Positions 34,667-46,571 of a DNA stretch of 64,000 nucleotides are shown piece by piece. The number at the start of each line of letters is the position of its first letter. Position 1 is the stretch's first letter. The notes below the pieces were generated by a model. The model did no database searches and was not told the DNA's origin. It worked only from the letters and a program-made list of their open reading frames with translations. Source of the DNA: Poecilobothrus nobilitatus (lineage: Eukaryota > Arthropoda > Insecta > Diptera > Dolichopodidae); the NCBI GenBank assembly GCA_947095535.1, contig OX352772.1, positions 182,894,240 to 182,958,239 on the forward strand, written 5' to 3'. The position numbers and the translations under genes were made by a program.

Positions 34667-36446
34667 ACTGCTTCAACCATAATAGTTACACTGCTTCTGA
34701 TATTCTCATCCGTAATCCAAAAATGTTTTGGAAATTTGTTGACTCAAAAAGAAAATCCGATGAATATCCTAAAAATTTGTTCTTTAACGACAACACTTCA
34801 GATAATCCATGCTTAATCGCTGATTTTTTAAAAATTACTTTTCTAGTTCCTACACCTCAATGCATTTCAAGTAGATAAAGTTAAATTTAACCACTTCTAT
34901 CCTCATTCAAATATTTCTTCATCTCATTTCAATTTTTCACTTAATGAAGTTTCAAAATATTTATCTTCGGTAAATAACGAAGCAAATCCCGGTCCTGATA
35001 GTGTTTCAGGTATTATATTAAAAATGTGTGCACATTCTTTACCTTTTCCTTTGTCTATTCTTTTCAACAAGTCTTTGAAAACGGGAGTCTTTCCGAATTT
35101 GTGGAAAACTTCTTTCATTAAACCTGTTTATAAAAGAATTCTAAAAGTGAGATATCTAATTAACGCCCAATTGCCAAGCTATCTAATATTCCTAAATTAT
35201 TTGATCCCATGGTGTATGATCACATTTACAAATTTTGATTAAATTAAAAAAATCAGGCTTTCCTTGCTTCCTCTTAAAATGGATCGAATCCTATTTAGTC
35301 AACCGAATTTATAAAGTTAAATTTAGAAATATAATTTCAGATTCTTTTATTTCTAATTCTGGTGAACCTCAAGACAGCCATCTTGGACCACTTCTTTTTA
35401 TACTTTCAATAGATGATGTTACTAGAATTATTAAACACTGAAATTATTATATACACTGATGATATGAAAATCTTTAAAACTATTAGTTTACTTCTTCAAG
35501 ATGATCTCAACTCTTTTTGGAACTGGTGTGCTCTTAATAATCTTAGCTGAAATGTAGATATATGTGCCGCAGTTTCATATACTCGAAATATTAATCCTAC
35601 TGCTACGGACTATAATTTTAATGGCAAGCGAATGAAAAAACACTCTTTATTTAATGATTTGGGTGTACTCTTTGATTATAAATTTAGGTTTATTGATCAT
35701 TAGATGAAATTATTTATAAAGCTAATTCTATGTTAGGATTTACTAAAAGGTGGTCTAAAGAATTTAATGATCCATACATTTTTAAACCATTATGTACCTC
35801 CTTGGTTCGACCTAATCTTGAACATGCAAGTTCTGTTAGGTCGCCTCTATATAATTCACATAAAATCCAATTAATTTACCACCGTATTTTGATAGACTTA
35901 AGTTAATAAACTTAAGTTGTATTAGTTCTAAAAGGGTAGTAGCTGATATTATATTTATTACACAGACTTAATTGATTCCTCTTTTATAAAAAATAAAATT
36001 ATAAATCATACAATTACTAGTAATCGCTTTCGATATGTAAATTTCTTTTATGTGCCGCTTCATCGAACTAACTATGGGAAAAAATGAGTCCATTAGCAGA
36101 ATGTTTATGTTAGATAATCTCCACAAGGATTCAATTAATTTAGATTTGAGTAAAACTGAGCTTAAAAGATCCTTATGTCAGATTCTGCCATAGCATTCTA
36201 CACTCAGCTTATTGTTGCTATTCTATATCATTTTTCAATACTTTTGTATAACTTAATTAATATAATTTTTGGTTAGGATAATAGCTTTTAATACTTAATG
36301 TTTTTCTTTTTATTTTATAAGTTTAATTAGTCTTAAGTTTTCGTAATTTAATTTAATTTTTATTTTTATCTATTTTTTTGTATTAATTTTCATAAATTTA
36401 ATATATTATTGTAATTAGTTTCTTTTAAACTGAAATAAATAAATAT
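34667..36446 (+). pseudogene. LINE L3 inserted in Penelope copy B, with target duplication
   Basis: Flanked by ATAAT at 34662-34666 and 36447-36451. Penelope copies A and C have the uninterrupted caaccataatcaaattt site. Plus-strand coding: FWKFVDSKRKSDEYPKNLF (about 34721), PGPDSVSGIILKMCAHSLPF, FLLKWIESYLVNRIYKVKF (35235-35441), a degraded GVPQGS as GEPQDS, catalytic YTDD near 35452-35465, and the C-terminal YKANSMLGFTKRWSKEF. It ends in tgaaataaataaatat. 5' truncated, frameshifted; related to L2 but not the same copy. Confidence 0.85.
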
Positions 36447-36783
36447 ATAATCAAATTTGTATATTTTATTAAATTCTTATGTATATATGTCTCTTTTCCC
36501 TATACTTATATTATTAATCATTAAAAATATTTTAATTATTAAAGCTTAAAAATTTTTCTTATCAAAATATCCGAAATTAAAATAAAATTAAAAATAAAGT
36601 TAATATAAAATATTTTTGATATTAAAATTAAAATTAAAAAATTAAAAAATTTACATAATTTCACTAACATAACATAAAATTTTTTTTATATAATTAATAA
36701 GCATAAATAATTAATACATCTAAACACAAGTTATTGTTTATACATATACAAGTCAATAAATAAATTAACATACAAACATTTTT

Positions 36784-37745
36784 ATACTCGTATGAACTGT
36801 GTTCAAGGCTATAATAAATTTGTCATTCCGTTTGTGACACCGTAAAGGAGTCGAGCTAGATATAGTGTCAAAGGTATAGATCGGCTCAGAATCGAATTCT
36901 GAGTCGATTAAGCCATGTACGTCCGTCCGCACGATAACTCAAAAAATAAAGAAGCTAGGAGGCTCAAATATTTTTTACGTCACTTTTGCAAAATTGTTAG
37001 TTTTGATATTTAAATCCAGAATTTTCGGCCGTCGGGTTCGAGTAGCTGCCATACAACTTCTTTCTTCATATGGAAATAACTCAGTATCTATTCAAGCTAG
37101 GTATCTGAAATTTTGCAAATGATGATCAAGTTTTATTATATGTTTTATTTTATTTTCCCTTTTTAAATGAAAATAACTCAGTGTCTACTAAAGCAAGGAA
37201 TCTGAAATTTAGTAAAGAGGTGTCGAGTTACCTCTTAGAACTTCTTAGAACTTAATGAAGCTAGGCGTCTGAAATCTTACAAATGATGATCAAGTTGTAT
37301 GGCCACAACTTCTGTATAAATTTGGTTGTGCTGGTGCAACTTGTTCGGGTAGCTGCCATACAACTTCTCTTTTTAAATGAAAATAACTCCGTGCCTATTG
37401 AAGCTAGGTATCTGAAATTTAGTGATGAGATGTTGAGTTGCATGCCAAAAACTTTTGCAAAATTTGATTGGTCTAAAGCACCCGGTTCAGGTTTCTTGTA
37501 CATCTTGGAACTTAATGAAATCTTATAAATAATGATCAAATTTTATGGCAACAACTTTTGTGTTGTGCTTGTGCGGTAACTGTCATACAACTCCACAATT
37601 TACATAAATATATATCTGTAGTTGACGTCGGTACTAAAACATCTGAAAATTTTTAAAAGATTGCCAAGTTTTAGAGAAACACGGTATATTACATTTATAT
37701 GGGTATCCCAGAGTTGACACTGTCTACTCTACTACACTCTTTCTC
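36784..37745 (+). mobile_element. Insertion R4 in Penelope copy B
   Basis: A close relative of 27205-28125 at the same site of the Penelope 3' region. It retains about 40 bases (catgtacgtccgtccg and following) that copy A lacks. ORF-like stretches here are shadows of the internal repeats. Confidence 0.72.
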
Positions 37746-38904
37746 GTTTTAATTTAAATTAAGAAATTCATTTTTATAATATGAAATAGGAGAAATAATA
37801 ATCTAAATCATTTATTTTTTCAATTAACGGAGATTAATTTCTCTTAAAAATGTTTTTGATGAGTTGAGAATCTACCATACCGCAATTATCATTACATATT
37901 TCTATTTCTTTTTGTATATAATGTGGAATCCCATATATTTAACCTGTGGTAGCCATTTACCTCTTTCAACAATGAAATCTCACCAATTTCATGTTTTTTG
38001 GCTCTCCGGAATCCTCTACCCTTTCTGTTATTTTCTTCCACCACATGCTTACAAAATGCACTTCTTTCGTATTTATTTCTAATATCTAATTGATGTTCTC
38101 CTAATCTAACACTCATATTTCTAAACGTTTTACCTACATATACAACATTACAAATACAACTTAGTTTTCAAATACCCGATTTTTTCATTTTCTTTGCTTT
38201 TTGCTTAGGGTTTCCTAATAAATTTTTTAGTTTCCCGTGTCTGTGTGTGTAAAACGTGTTCTAAGTTTTTTTGTATTTTCACGAAAATATATTATTTTTA
38301 TTCTTTTTATCTTTATTGTCTATTTTAATTAATTTGCAATCTTTTAATTTTTGTTTTCATATCTAATGTCTCTGGAATTTTATTTTTCTTCTGAACTGTA
38401 AAAACGTCGTCCACGTATCTAATTCACACCCTTCGAAAATCATTTAAACAGCTTAAATTTGTTTCTAAGTGTCCTATGAATAAATTAGATAAGAATGGCG
38501 ATAAGTAAACTACTTCCCATTGCTAAACCTTCTATTTGTTTATATACACCCCCTTGAAATTCAAAAATATTTTGTTTTATACAAATTTAAGTTAGGCCCA
38601 TTAACATCTAAACTTTTTGGCGATATACCTTCATTTTTAGTAACCAATTTCTTAAAATATCCGTGGTATTTTTAATCGGTAAATTCGGAAACAAAGATTT
38701 AATGTCAAACGAAACCAAAATTTCATCTCCTTGGAGTATTATTAGTTCCTTAGTTTTTTCCACAAATTCCAAAAAGTTTTTTATTGACATTTGTTCCGGT
38801 TGCCCTATTACAGAAAATTCCTTTAATAACCATTGGGATAACAGTTTAGGCTTGCATTCGGAACTTTAAGCTTTTTTCTCTAAAATTCATCCTCAATCAT
38901 ATTT

Positions 38905-39435
38905 ATGGTTGTGAAATTATGTTAATTTTTTTCATTTTTAATTATTTAATTTTAATTTTAATATCAAAAAAATGTTATATTAATTTTATTTTAATTTAGG
39001 ATATTTTGACAAGAAAAGTTTTTAAGCTTTAATAATTAAAATATTTTTAATGATTAATAATATAGGTATAGAGGGAAAAGAGACATATATATACATATGT
39101 ATTTAATAAAGAAAAACCCATATTTTAATATAAATTAGATACCATGTCGAAATCTGAGATAAACCAGTATAGAAATAAAAAATTACAATCGCATTTAATA
39201 TAATAATACAAGATATTAAATTCTTAATGAAATGCAAAAAAGATAGAGTAATTCTAGATTTTATAAGGAATTCTTTCAAGGTTTGTTTTGAAAATGATAG
39301 AACAATGAAGGCGCTAAGAATGGCGGAATGTAATTGTTTGAAATTTGAATTCAATTTTTTGTATAGTTAAAAAGAAAAAAAAAACTAGAATCAAACTTAT
39401 ATTTATTACACTTGAAATTATCAAAAGTTTTAAAT
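38905..39435 (+). mobile_element. Penelope 3' fragment joined to LINE L2 5' end
   Basis: 38905-39106 matches the Penelope 3' region of copy C (ggatattttgac, ggtatag-gggaaaagagac) in plus orientation. From about 39107 it matches the LINE L2 5' end (cccatattttaatataaatt, ATG at 39144, MSKSEINQYRNKK) to about 39435. Head-to-head with copy B, so the local arrangement is an inverted pair. Confidence 0.75.
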
Positions 39436-39479
39436 TTTGAAGTTTGGAATAATATATGAAAAGCAGTGACGGATCGTGG

Positions 39480-39830
39480 TGTAAAATTTGGGTTGGACAA
39501 ACTTTAGTAGTACAGTTGTAATGAAAAAATAATGTGTAGGTTTCCACTTCACGCTGAGGTGCTACACCCAAAGCGTTAACTAGAATTAAATAAAAATAAA
39601 ATAAATCGATAACTTTATCATTGAAATTTGGAGTTTTTAAAATAAATTCTTTTTCTATTGATAGAACTGCTAATGAATTTAAACGATTTTGTCCCATTAC
39701 ACTTGATTTATACTTTTATATATTTTTAAGTGTACTAAAGCATCTTTCCGATTCTGCACTTGTTATAGGACTAGCTAGAACTATTTTCCAATTTTTTGGT
39801 CTGATCAAACTACAAGTTGTTATCTAATGT
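39480..39830 (-). pseudogene. hAT transposase C-terminus, remnant 1
   Basis: Minus strand from about 39800: PITSAESERCFSTLKNI, a stop, then MGQNRLNSLAVLSIEKEF (39697) and FNDKVIDLF. The SAESERCFSTLKxI plus QxRLxxLAxLSIE pair is the dimerisation region of hAT-superfamily transposases of the DUF4371/ZMYM-like type. The tail (CPTQILHHDPSLL) matches a common degenerate end of that family. The catalytic part is absent. Confidence 0.78.
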
Positions 39831-39835
39831 AAGTT

Positions 39836-40909
39836 TATATAAATCTGAAGCGGAATTTAATTTTTGAAACAATTTATTATTATATATAATAAGTAGTTTG
39901 CATTTTAAAAGTTCAAAAGAAATGTGTAATAATTAACTATAATTTTAACATTTGCAGAAGGGAAATTGCTGTTGTAATCAAGAAATTTTTTTTTCATTAT
40001 TCTATTATAATATGCGCATACATACTATGTAATATGTATATATTTCATATTAATATTATCCCCTAAGATTCCTGAGAAGTGTACGTATGTGCGTGTTTTA
40101 CATTACAAATTTAATTTCATTATGTTTGACCTATTGAGAATATTAATTTGAATCTTAATATGGAATTTTTTGTTTTGAAATAGGTATACTTTTTTTGTTT
40201 TTAAAAAAGTGGGTTATGAAAATTACGGTAGCTATACATATACTATAAGCATATAAAAAATTTTATAAGCGTATAAAAAATCAGAAATATTCCCTACTAT
40301 TCAAATATAATATTAAAAAAAAAAAAGTCCTTGCAAAATTGTTCAGAAGTGGGTTTTTTAAAGTCCTTTTGTCTAAAAAAAAAAAAAAAATGTTTCAAAG
40401 CATAATTCTGAAACAGTAATAGATATTAAATAACATTACATTATTACATAATTAATTTTATTAGTAATCTAACAAAGTTTGAATCGTTTCAATCGGACTT
40501 GTAGTTTTTAAGATAATGGTGTTTTAGTAAAAGTCTTTCCCACCTATAATTTTCTATTAGAAAAGAGAATATTAAATTGTTCTATGGTGGGCAAATCGAA
40601 ATGTCCCACTTGCATGCAAAACTAATACATACTCAAAATTCCTTTTTCAAAATCAATCTATTTTTAACAGCTTTTTATTAACTTGGTTGGGTAAAGGATG
40701 GAATCTTAGAAGCCATTTTAAACACACTTCCCGTTGAGCTAGAGACTTGAAATTTTCTTCAATAGATCAGATCCCGATGACAATACATGATTTTAAAATA
40801 ATAATATCGAAAAACATTAGAGAAATTAGCTTAATTTCAAAATTAAATTTTCATACAAAGATATAACAGAATTTTTAACAGAATTATTACAGAACCAAAA
40901 TAAAACATT
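39836..40909. other. AT-rich intronic DNA, no gene
   Basis: Poly-A runs (40315-40327, 40375-40391), and scattered text without ORFs, terminal repeats or a clear second copy in the window. Confidence 0.5.
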
Positions 40910-41215
40910 TTATCTAAATTTACTAAACTCACCAATACCAATACGTATACGTAATACATAAATGTTTTTTTTTTCTATAAAAGACTATTGTTTTTTATGT
41001 AGCCCATTGAATTGTATGCGTACATATACATAGGTACATACTTCAAAATTTAATAATATGTGCTTCGAAAATATTTTTGGTTTGAAAGCGATGAATTTGA
41101 AAGATATGAATGTGTCGCACTTAAGAACACAGTGTAAAATTTAATATGCATTTACTTAAAATTTAATAAGCAAGTGTTAAATTTAAGTATTTTTTCATCA
41201 AATCAAATTTTTATT
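40910..41215 (+). repeat. Interspersed repeat R1, copy 2
   Basis: A diverged relative of 660-955, same orientation, with the cataggtacatacttcaaaa, tgcttcgaaaatattttt, tcgcacttaagaacacagtg and atttacttaaaattt blocks in the same order. Confidence 0.65.
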
Positions 41216-41270
41216 TATAAAAGCAATGTGTTTATTTATAATATTTATATAGATATGTGTTTTTCCTTTC

Positions 41271-41460
41271 TTAATTATAATTAAAATAGGGCTTTTCTTT
41301 CGAAACTCTTAACATATTAAAATCGCAGTTTATGGCCCTAACATTGATATCTAAATTGGGAGCTGCCTTTAAATTAAGATCTATTAGGGAATGATGATCT
41401 GCACCACTAATGCCTTTTTCAGATGTATAAAAACTAAGACAACAAAAAAACATTAAACAA
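41271..41460 (-). pseudogene. Possible LINE endonuclease scrap
   Basis: Minus-strand 60-residue reading (FYTSEKGISGADHHSLIDLNL) contains an Ala-Asp-His-His segment like the end of LINE APE domains (SDH motif). No neighbour supports it; weak. Confidence 0.3.
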
Positions 41461-42494
41461 GAAAAAGAATATATTAAAAATAAGAAATCCAGTCTTTTTT
41501 AAAAATAGTAAATAACAACAATATTTTTCTTTTCAATAAGAATAATTATGAATTAATCATAAAATATATGCTATGTACATACATACATATATATCTACAT
41601 CGTCTAGAAAAAGCAAAATGATTTTTTTTTAATTCAAAAACATTAGCATTTAGAAGTAAGCAATTTAATATATTCTCAATTACATACATTTAAAACCAAA
41701 TTTTTTTACTATTTACATATGTAGGTACAAACGTGTACAAAAAAGGTATGCATATTTTTATGTGTGCTGTACTATTAAAAATCTGCTAACCCAGTCACAC
41801 CAAATTCCCAACTATTATTATTTAGTTGATTTATCGATTTATTATTTTTTAATATGTAGGCAACAGTTATATTTAATATATGAATGGACGGTAAACATAA
41901 ACGAACAAAAAAAATTTTATGTATGCATATGAATGGACGGTTAACATAAACGAACAAAAAAAAAATTCAGAATGTTCTATAGCTAATAATTTCTATTTTT
42001 TAAATAGACTGTATGCATAAATTTAATATTAAAAAAAAAATAAGTTCTTAGCGTACCTAAATAACAGCAAAAAAAAAAGTAAAATGTAATACTGGAAGAA
42101 AAACAAAAACGAATAGAAAAAAAGAGAACAAAAAATGTTACTTGATTCTTTTTAAATATTTTTAAAGGCTATTTCTTATGTATATGTGCACATCTGATAT
42201 TTGCACATATAATAGATAGAAAAAAAGAAATATTAAAATGTCATGCTATAAAAGAAAGAAAAAACAAGGCAGTATATAAATCAAAGTTTTTAAAGGGTCG
42301 CATTTTTAAGTGGAAATAAAGAACATTATAAAATTACCATATTTTTATTTAAATTTTGAATACTTATATTTGTCGTTACTAAAAAGAATAAAATAAAATA
42401 AATAAAAAAATTTTTTATAAAAACAGCTTTTTTGAACTAAAAAGTAGAAAATAAATTTTTAATAGCAAATTTTTCTGTAATTTTCTAAACTTTA
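41461..42494. other. AT-rich intronic DNA with a short tandem duplication
   Basis: A unit of about 60 bases containing atatgaatggacggt-aacat followed by aaacgaacaaaaaaaa occurs at about 41878-41910 and 41927-41963. Otherwise no feature. Confidence 0.6.
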
Positions 42495-42758
42495 TTGTTT
42501 CAATCGAGATTTCTTTGAAAAAGTTTATTTCAATATGTCAAATATATATATAAATATAAGTATGTATAAGTTTTAAAGTCTGTGAAATTAAAATAAAAGC
42601 TGAAGGCAACAAACGCATAACTATAAACTTATATTTTTAAATTTTGCCTCCAGCTTTTAAATTAATTTCACAGACTTTAAAACTTATACATACTTATATT
42701 TATATATATATTTGACATATTGAAATAAACTTTTTCAAAGAAATCGCGATTGTAACAA
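42495..42758. repeat. Long inverted repeat, 115 bp arms, 34 bp loop
   Basis: Arm 42495-42609 pairs with 42644-42758 with about five mismatches and no gaps by hand alignment; the loop is 42610-42643. The transcript would form a long, nearly perfect hairpin. It could be a foldback transposon, the product of an inverted duplication, or a hairpin-RNA source of small RNAs. It lies about 3.8 kb upstream of the host exon and next to Penelope copy C. Confidence 0.88.
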
Positions 42759-42779
42759 TATAGTATAAAATTGTAGTAA

Positions 42780-44445
42780 TAAAATTTGTATAAAACAAAA
42801 TATTTTTGAATTTAAAGGGGGTGTATATAAACAAATAGAAAGTTTAGCAATGGGAAGTTGTTAATCGTCATTCTTAACTGATTTATTCATGGGACACCTA
42901 GAAACAAAAAAATGAAAAGCTACAATTTCTTGATTTAGAAATCACAAGATACAACGATTCGTTAAGATATAATGTCTACAGGAAAAAGACTCAGATACAA
43001 AAATTTATCACGTCAGACTGTTTCCATTGTTACTCACATAAGTATGCAGCATTTAATTCCATGGTTCATAGATTAGCAAAGTTACCATTGTCGCAAGAAA
43101 ACTACAATAAAGAAGTGAGTTGCATTTTTGAAACAGGTAGAATTAACGGATTGGATGACACTGTAATTAACAACATCTTAAAAAATAAAAAACAAAAATT
43201 AAAAGATTACAAATTAATTAAAATAGACAATAAAGATAAAAAAGAAAAAAAATAATATATTTTACTGAAATTACAAAAAAACAGTTCTTAATAAATACAA
43301 TTTCCAAATTATCAATAGTTCACAAGGAAACTAAAAAATTTATTAGGAAACCCTAAGCAAAAAAAACAGAGAAAATAAAAAAATGGGGAATTTATAAACT
43401 AAGTTGTACCGCTTGTAATGTTGTATATGTGGGTAAAAAGTCTAAAAATTTGAGTGTTGAGTAAGAGAACCTCAATTACATATTAGAAATAAATACGAAA
43501 GAAGTGCATTTTGTAAGCATGTGGTGGAAGAAAATAACAGAATGGGTAGAGGAATCCGGAGAGCCAAAAAAACATGAAATTGGTGAGATTTTTTTGTTGA
43601 AAGAGGTAAATGGCTACCACAGATTAAATACATCGGAGTCCATATATATTCAAAAAGGAAGAGAAATATGTAATGATTATTGCGGTATGATAGATTCTCA
43701 ACTCATCAAAAATATTTTTAAAAGAAATTAAAAATAGTTCTCCGTTAATTGAAAAATTAAATGATTTGGATTATTATTTCTCCTATTTCATATTATAAAA
43801 ATGAATTTTTTAATTTAAATTAAAAAAATGTTTGTATGTTAATTTATTTGTTGACTTGTTGACAATAATTTGTTTATAGATGTATTAATTATTTATGCTT
43901 ATTAATTATATAAAAAAAATTTTATGTTATGTTAGTGAAATCATGTTAATTTTTTTAATTTTTAATTTTTTAATTTTAATATCAAAAAAATTTTATATTA
44001 ATTTTATTTTTAATTTTATTTTAATTTAGGATATTTTGACAAAAAAAATTTTTAAGCCTTAATAATTAAAATATTTTTAATGATTAATAATATAGGTATA
44101 GGGAAAAGAGACAATATATATACATATATATTTAATAAAATATACAAATTTGATTATGGTTGTGATTGCAACAATTTATTAAATTAAGTTTTTCGTTCTA
44201 GAATTCTGAATCACTGTTAAAAATTTTTTTTTGTTCTCATTGTAATTTGAATAAATGTTAAATTTTAATAGTAGTAGCTTGAAAATGAGCAAATGAGCTC
44301 GAAACGCGTCGCTCAGTAAAATTTAAAATTAATGAAATGATTAAAGAAATGAAGACTATAAGGTTGTTAGATTTAATTACATAAATTAAAAATAATATTG
44401 TATTTGTCTCGTTCGTTCTCAGAAAAATCCATATTTTAATAAAAA
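42780..44445 (+). mobile_element. Penelope-like element, copy C (without the R4 insertion)
   Basis: Plus strand. RT pieces: FEFKGGVYKQIE-like text (frame-broken) at 42805-42850, then a deletion that removes YVDDV. SRQTVSIVTHISMQHLIP follows at 43010, and 43061-43255 (FETGRINGLDDTVINNILK). The GIY-YIG nuclease keeps GIYKLSCTACNVVYVGK (43384-43435), YERSAFCKHVVEEN, and the end ESIYIQKGREICND (43504-43731, stop at 43729). The 3' non-coding region to 44445 ends with the short LINE L2 5' leader (gtctcgttcgttctcagaaa). It is the reference empty site for R4 and L3. Confidence 0.86.
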
Positions 44446-45624
44446 GATAAGCAGATTAACATTTTTAGTCGTTTTTAGATATTTTTACTTGATTTGTTTA
44501 TATCCTGTTTCTTGCAATAATTACAATTAGCAGCTTTCAAATTGGATTTTATTTATGAATAACATGTCTTATGGGAGTTTTTTTTTAACCGAAGCATCTT
44601 ATTTGTGTGCCGGAATATTTTAAATAACGTATATTTTAAAAAATATATAATATTAGCTACCTTCTGCGAAAATTATTTATTCATTAATTTTTAATCTATT
44701 TAAAAAAATTTAATCAGAAATCCGATACAGCCTTTACGTTGTGAGCGCATTAATAGTATACTGAAGACTGGAGAGAATTGGTACAATAATTACAATAATT
44801 TGACAAGCTTCCAAAGCTTTTAAGTTAGTTAAGTTAATATAATATGATATGATAAATTTTTAATTAAGTTTTACAAAATATGGTAAAGTAATAAATTAAA
44901 ATATAGTAAAAAATTTAAGAAAATTCAAACAAACTTTTAATTTAAAATTTTAATAAATTAACTAGATACTTCATTTATTTTTTACATCACACTCTATTTA
45001 CATAATTCAATAAGCAATAAAATAAAAATAAAAAACTAAAACTAAATTAATTAAATATCACAAACTATTTTACTTCATTAATCAATAAAATAAAAAAATA
45101 TAAAATCAAAACTAAAACCGGATAGATTATTTTTTAAGTAAATGAAAAGAAAAATAGCTGTAACATTTGAATAATTACTACTTACTTTATTATTTAAATT
45201 TTTACAAAGATTGTTTAAAAGAACAACCCTCTACAATGCCAAAGGCATTCTGCTTTTTCAATTACCTATATTTAATATTTTTAATAAAATTTAAAATAAA
45301 AATTGTTATGCAAATTACCGTTTTTGTATACTAAAAATTTTTTAGAAAAGTATACAACCTCCTTCCATGGCGTTTAAAATCATACTAAAATAAGAATTAA
45401 GAATAAATTAAAGAAACTTTTTTTTTTAAATGTGTATTTGTTATCTTGAAGTTTTTTTCTTTTCTTTCACATTTGGTTAATAGCATTTTACTTTTTCTAT
45501 AAAAGCTCTAAGCAATGCAAAGTGTTATTGTAATTTTTCCAATAAAATTTTAAAAAATTAGAAATTTATGGAAGTTTGAGATTATTGTAAAAGACTAGGT
45601 AACGAAAGACAGATTTTTGTTTTT
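44446..45624. other. AT-rich intronic DNA, no gene
   Basis: No ORF, repeat or element recognised; long runs of A/T. Confidence 0.5.
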
Positions 45625-46075
45625 CAGCACTGGGGCCTTGTATATAGAGGCGATGCACATATTTGGACTGCAGACCCTCAAACAGCGCTGGGTTATCTAG
45701 ATAATGTGCAAAACAGAGCTATTCGTCATACGCACGTCCTGTTTGTGGAACCATATACCATCACATGTGCTCCCTAAAGTTGGTAATTCATATGTGTACG
45801 ATTTAAGTTTAAGAAGAATATTAACATCTTTCTTCAAAATATCGCTCCAAATTTTCCTACCTATCCTCAATAATCCCAATTTCCCCAATTATCCTTCCCA
45901 CATCTCTATCGCAAAACCAAACTACATTTGTATTAAAGGATCCATCCTAAAGTTTGGTTTTAAGAAGGGGGTGGTTTTGGTTGGTTACAGTACAATACTA
46001 CTCTCAGGAACCACGTGCAGTTCCTCTTGGAGACTTTCAAGTTTTACACCAATCCTCGTTAAAAAAATAAAAAAA
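45625..46075 (+). pseudogene. LINE L1a 3' fragment
   Basis: Plus-strand copy of the 3' end of the element at 6734-7430: PQTALGYLDNVQNRAIR, then SHVLPKVGNSYV, then 3' UTR text shared with 6745-7010, ending in an A-rich tail (ccaatcctcgttaaaaaaat). Relative to the first copy an internal segment of a few hundred bases is missing near 45735. It lies 0.5 kb upstream of the host exon acceptor. Confidence 0.8.
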
Positions 46076-46571
46076 AATTTGATGATGAGGATTTTGATGA
46101 TTATAATTTTGTATTAATTAAAATAATTACTAAAGGTTATAATTACTTAATACAAAAATGTTCCTGTGAAAAATAGTCTTAAATTTTAATATGAATATTC
46201 GAAATACTTCTATAAATTTTTTAGAATATATTCTTTTTGAATTGATTGGTTTTCCTTACCTTTAAATTTTTAAGTTAATTTTGTTAAAACTGCTATTTTT
46301 TTTTGTATAATAATATTGGAATAATTCATTGCCTATCGAACTTTTGGATCACTTCTAATATCTTTATTATACAATATCTCTTTTTGTTTATCTCATTTAG
46401 CTTTTTGTGCTTAAAGTCTTTTAAATTGTGGTAAAAACTGATGAAGTGGGCTTCTTTATGTTTGAAACTTTTTTATATAATATATTATTAATTGCTTACA
46501 ATAATAATGTTCGTTTATATATTTAATTTTTTTATAAATATAATTTCTTTAATCAAAATAATATTTTTCAG
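46076..46571 (+). other. Intron end upstream of the KLF exon, with splice acceptor
   Basis: AT-rich. It ends in ataatatttttcag (AG at 46570-46571), a normal polypyrimidine-AG acceptor with the exon opening directly after it. Confidence 0.65.

Larger units (their letters stand above)
34376..38895 (-). mobile_element. Penelope-like element, copy B
   Basis: Minus strand. Coding part 38890-37840: RT pieces with LVSFDIKSLFPNLPIKNT (38608-38790) and YVDDV retained at about 38402-38416. Two internal deletions remove the LPKIHKSG block and the KLPFLDLEI block. GIY-YIG part at 38190-37890 (SVRLGEHQLDIRNKYERSAFC). The 3' region is interrupted twice, by R4 (36784-37745) and by a plus-strand LINE (34667-36446). 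It ends at about 34385 where LINE L2 begins. Confidence 0.85.
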
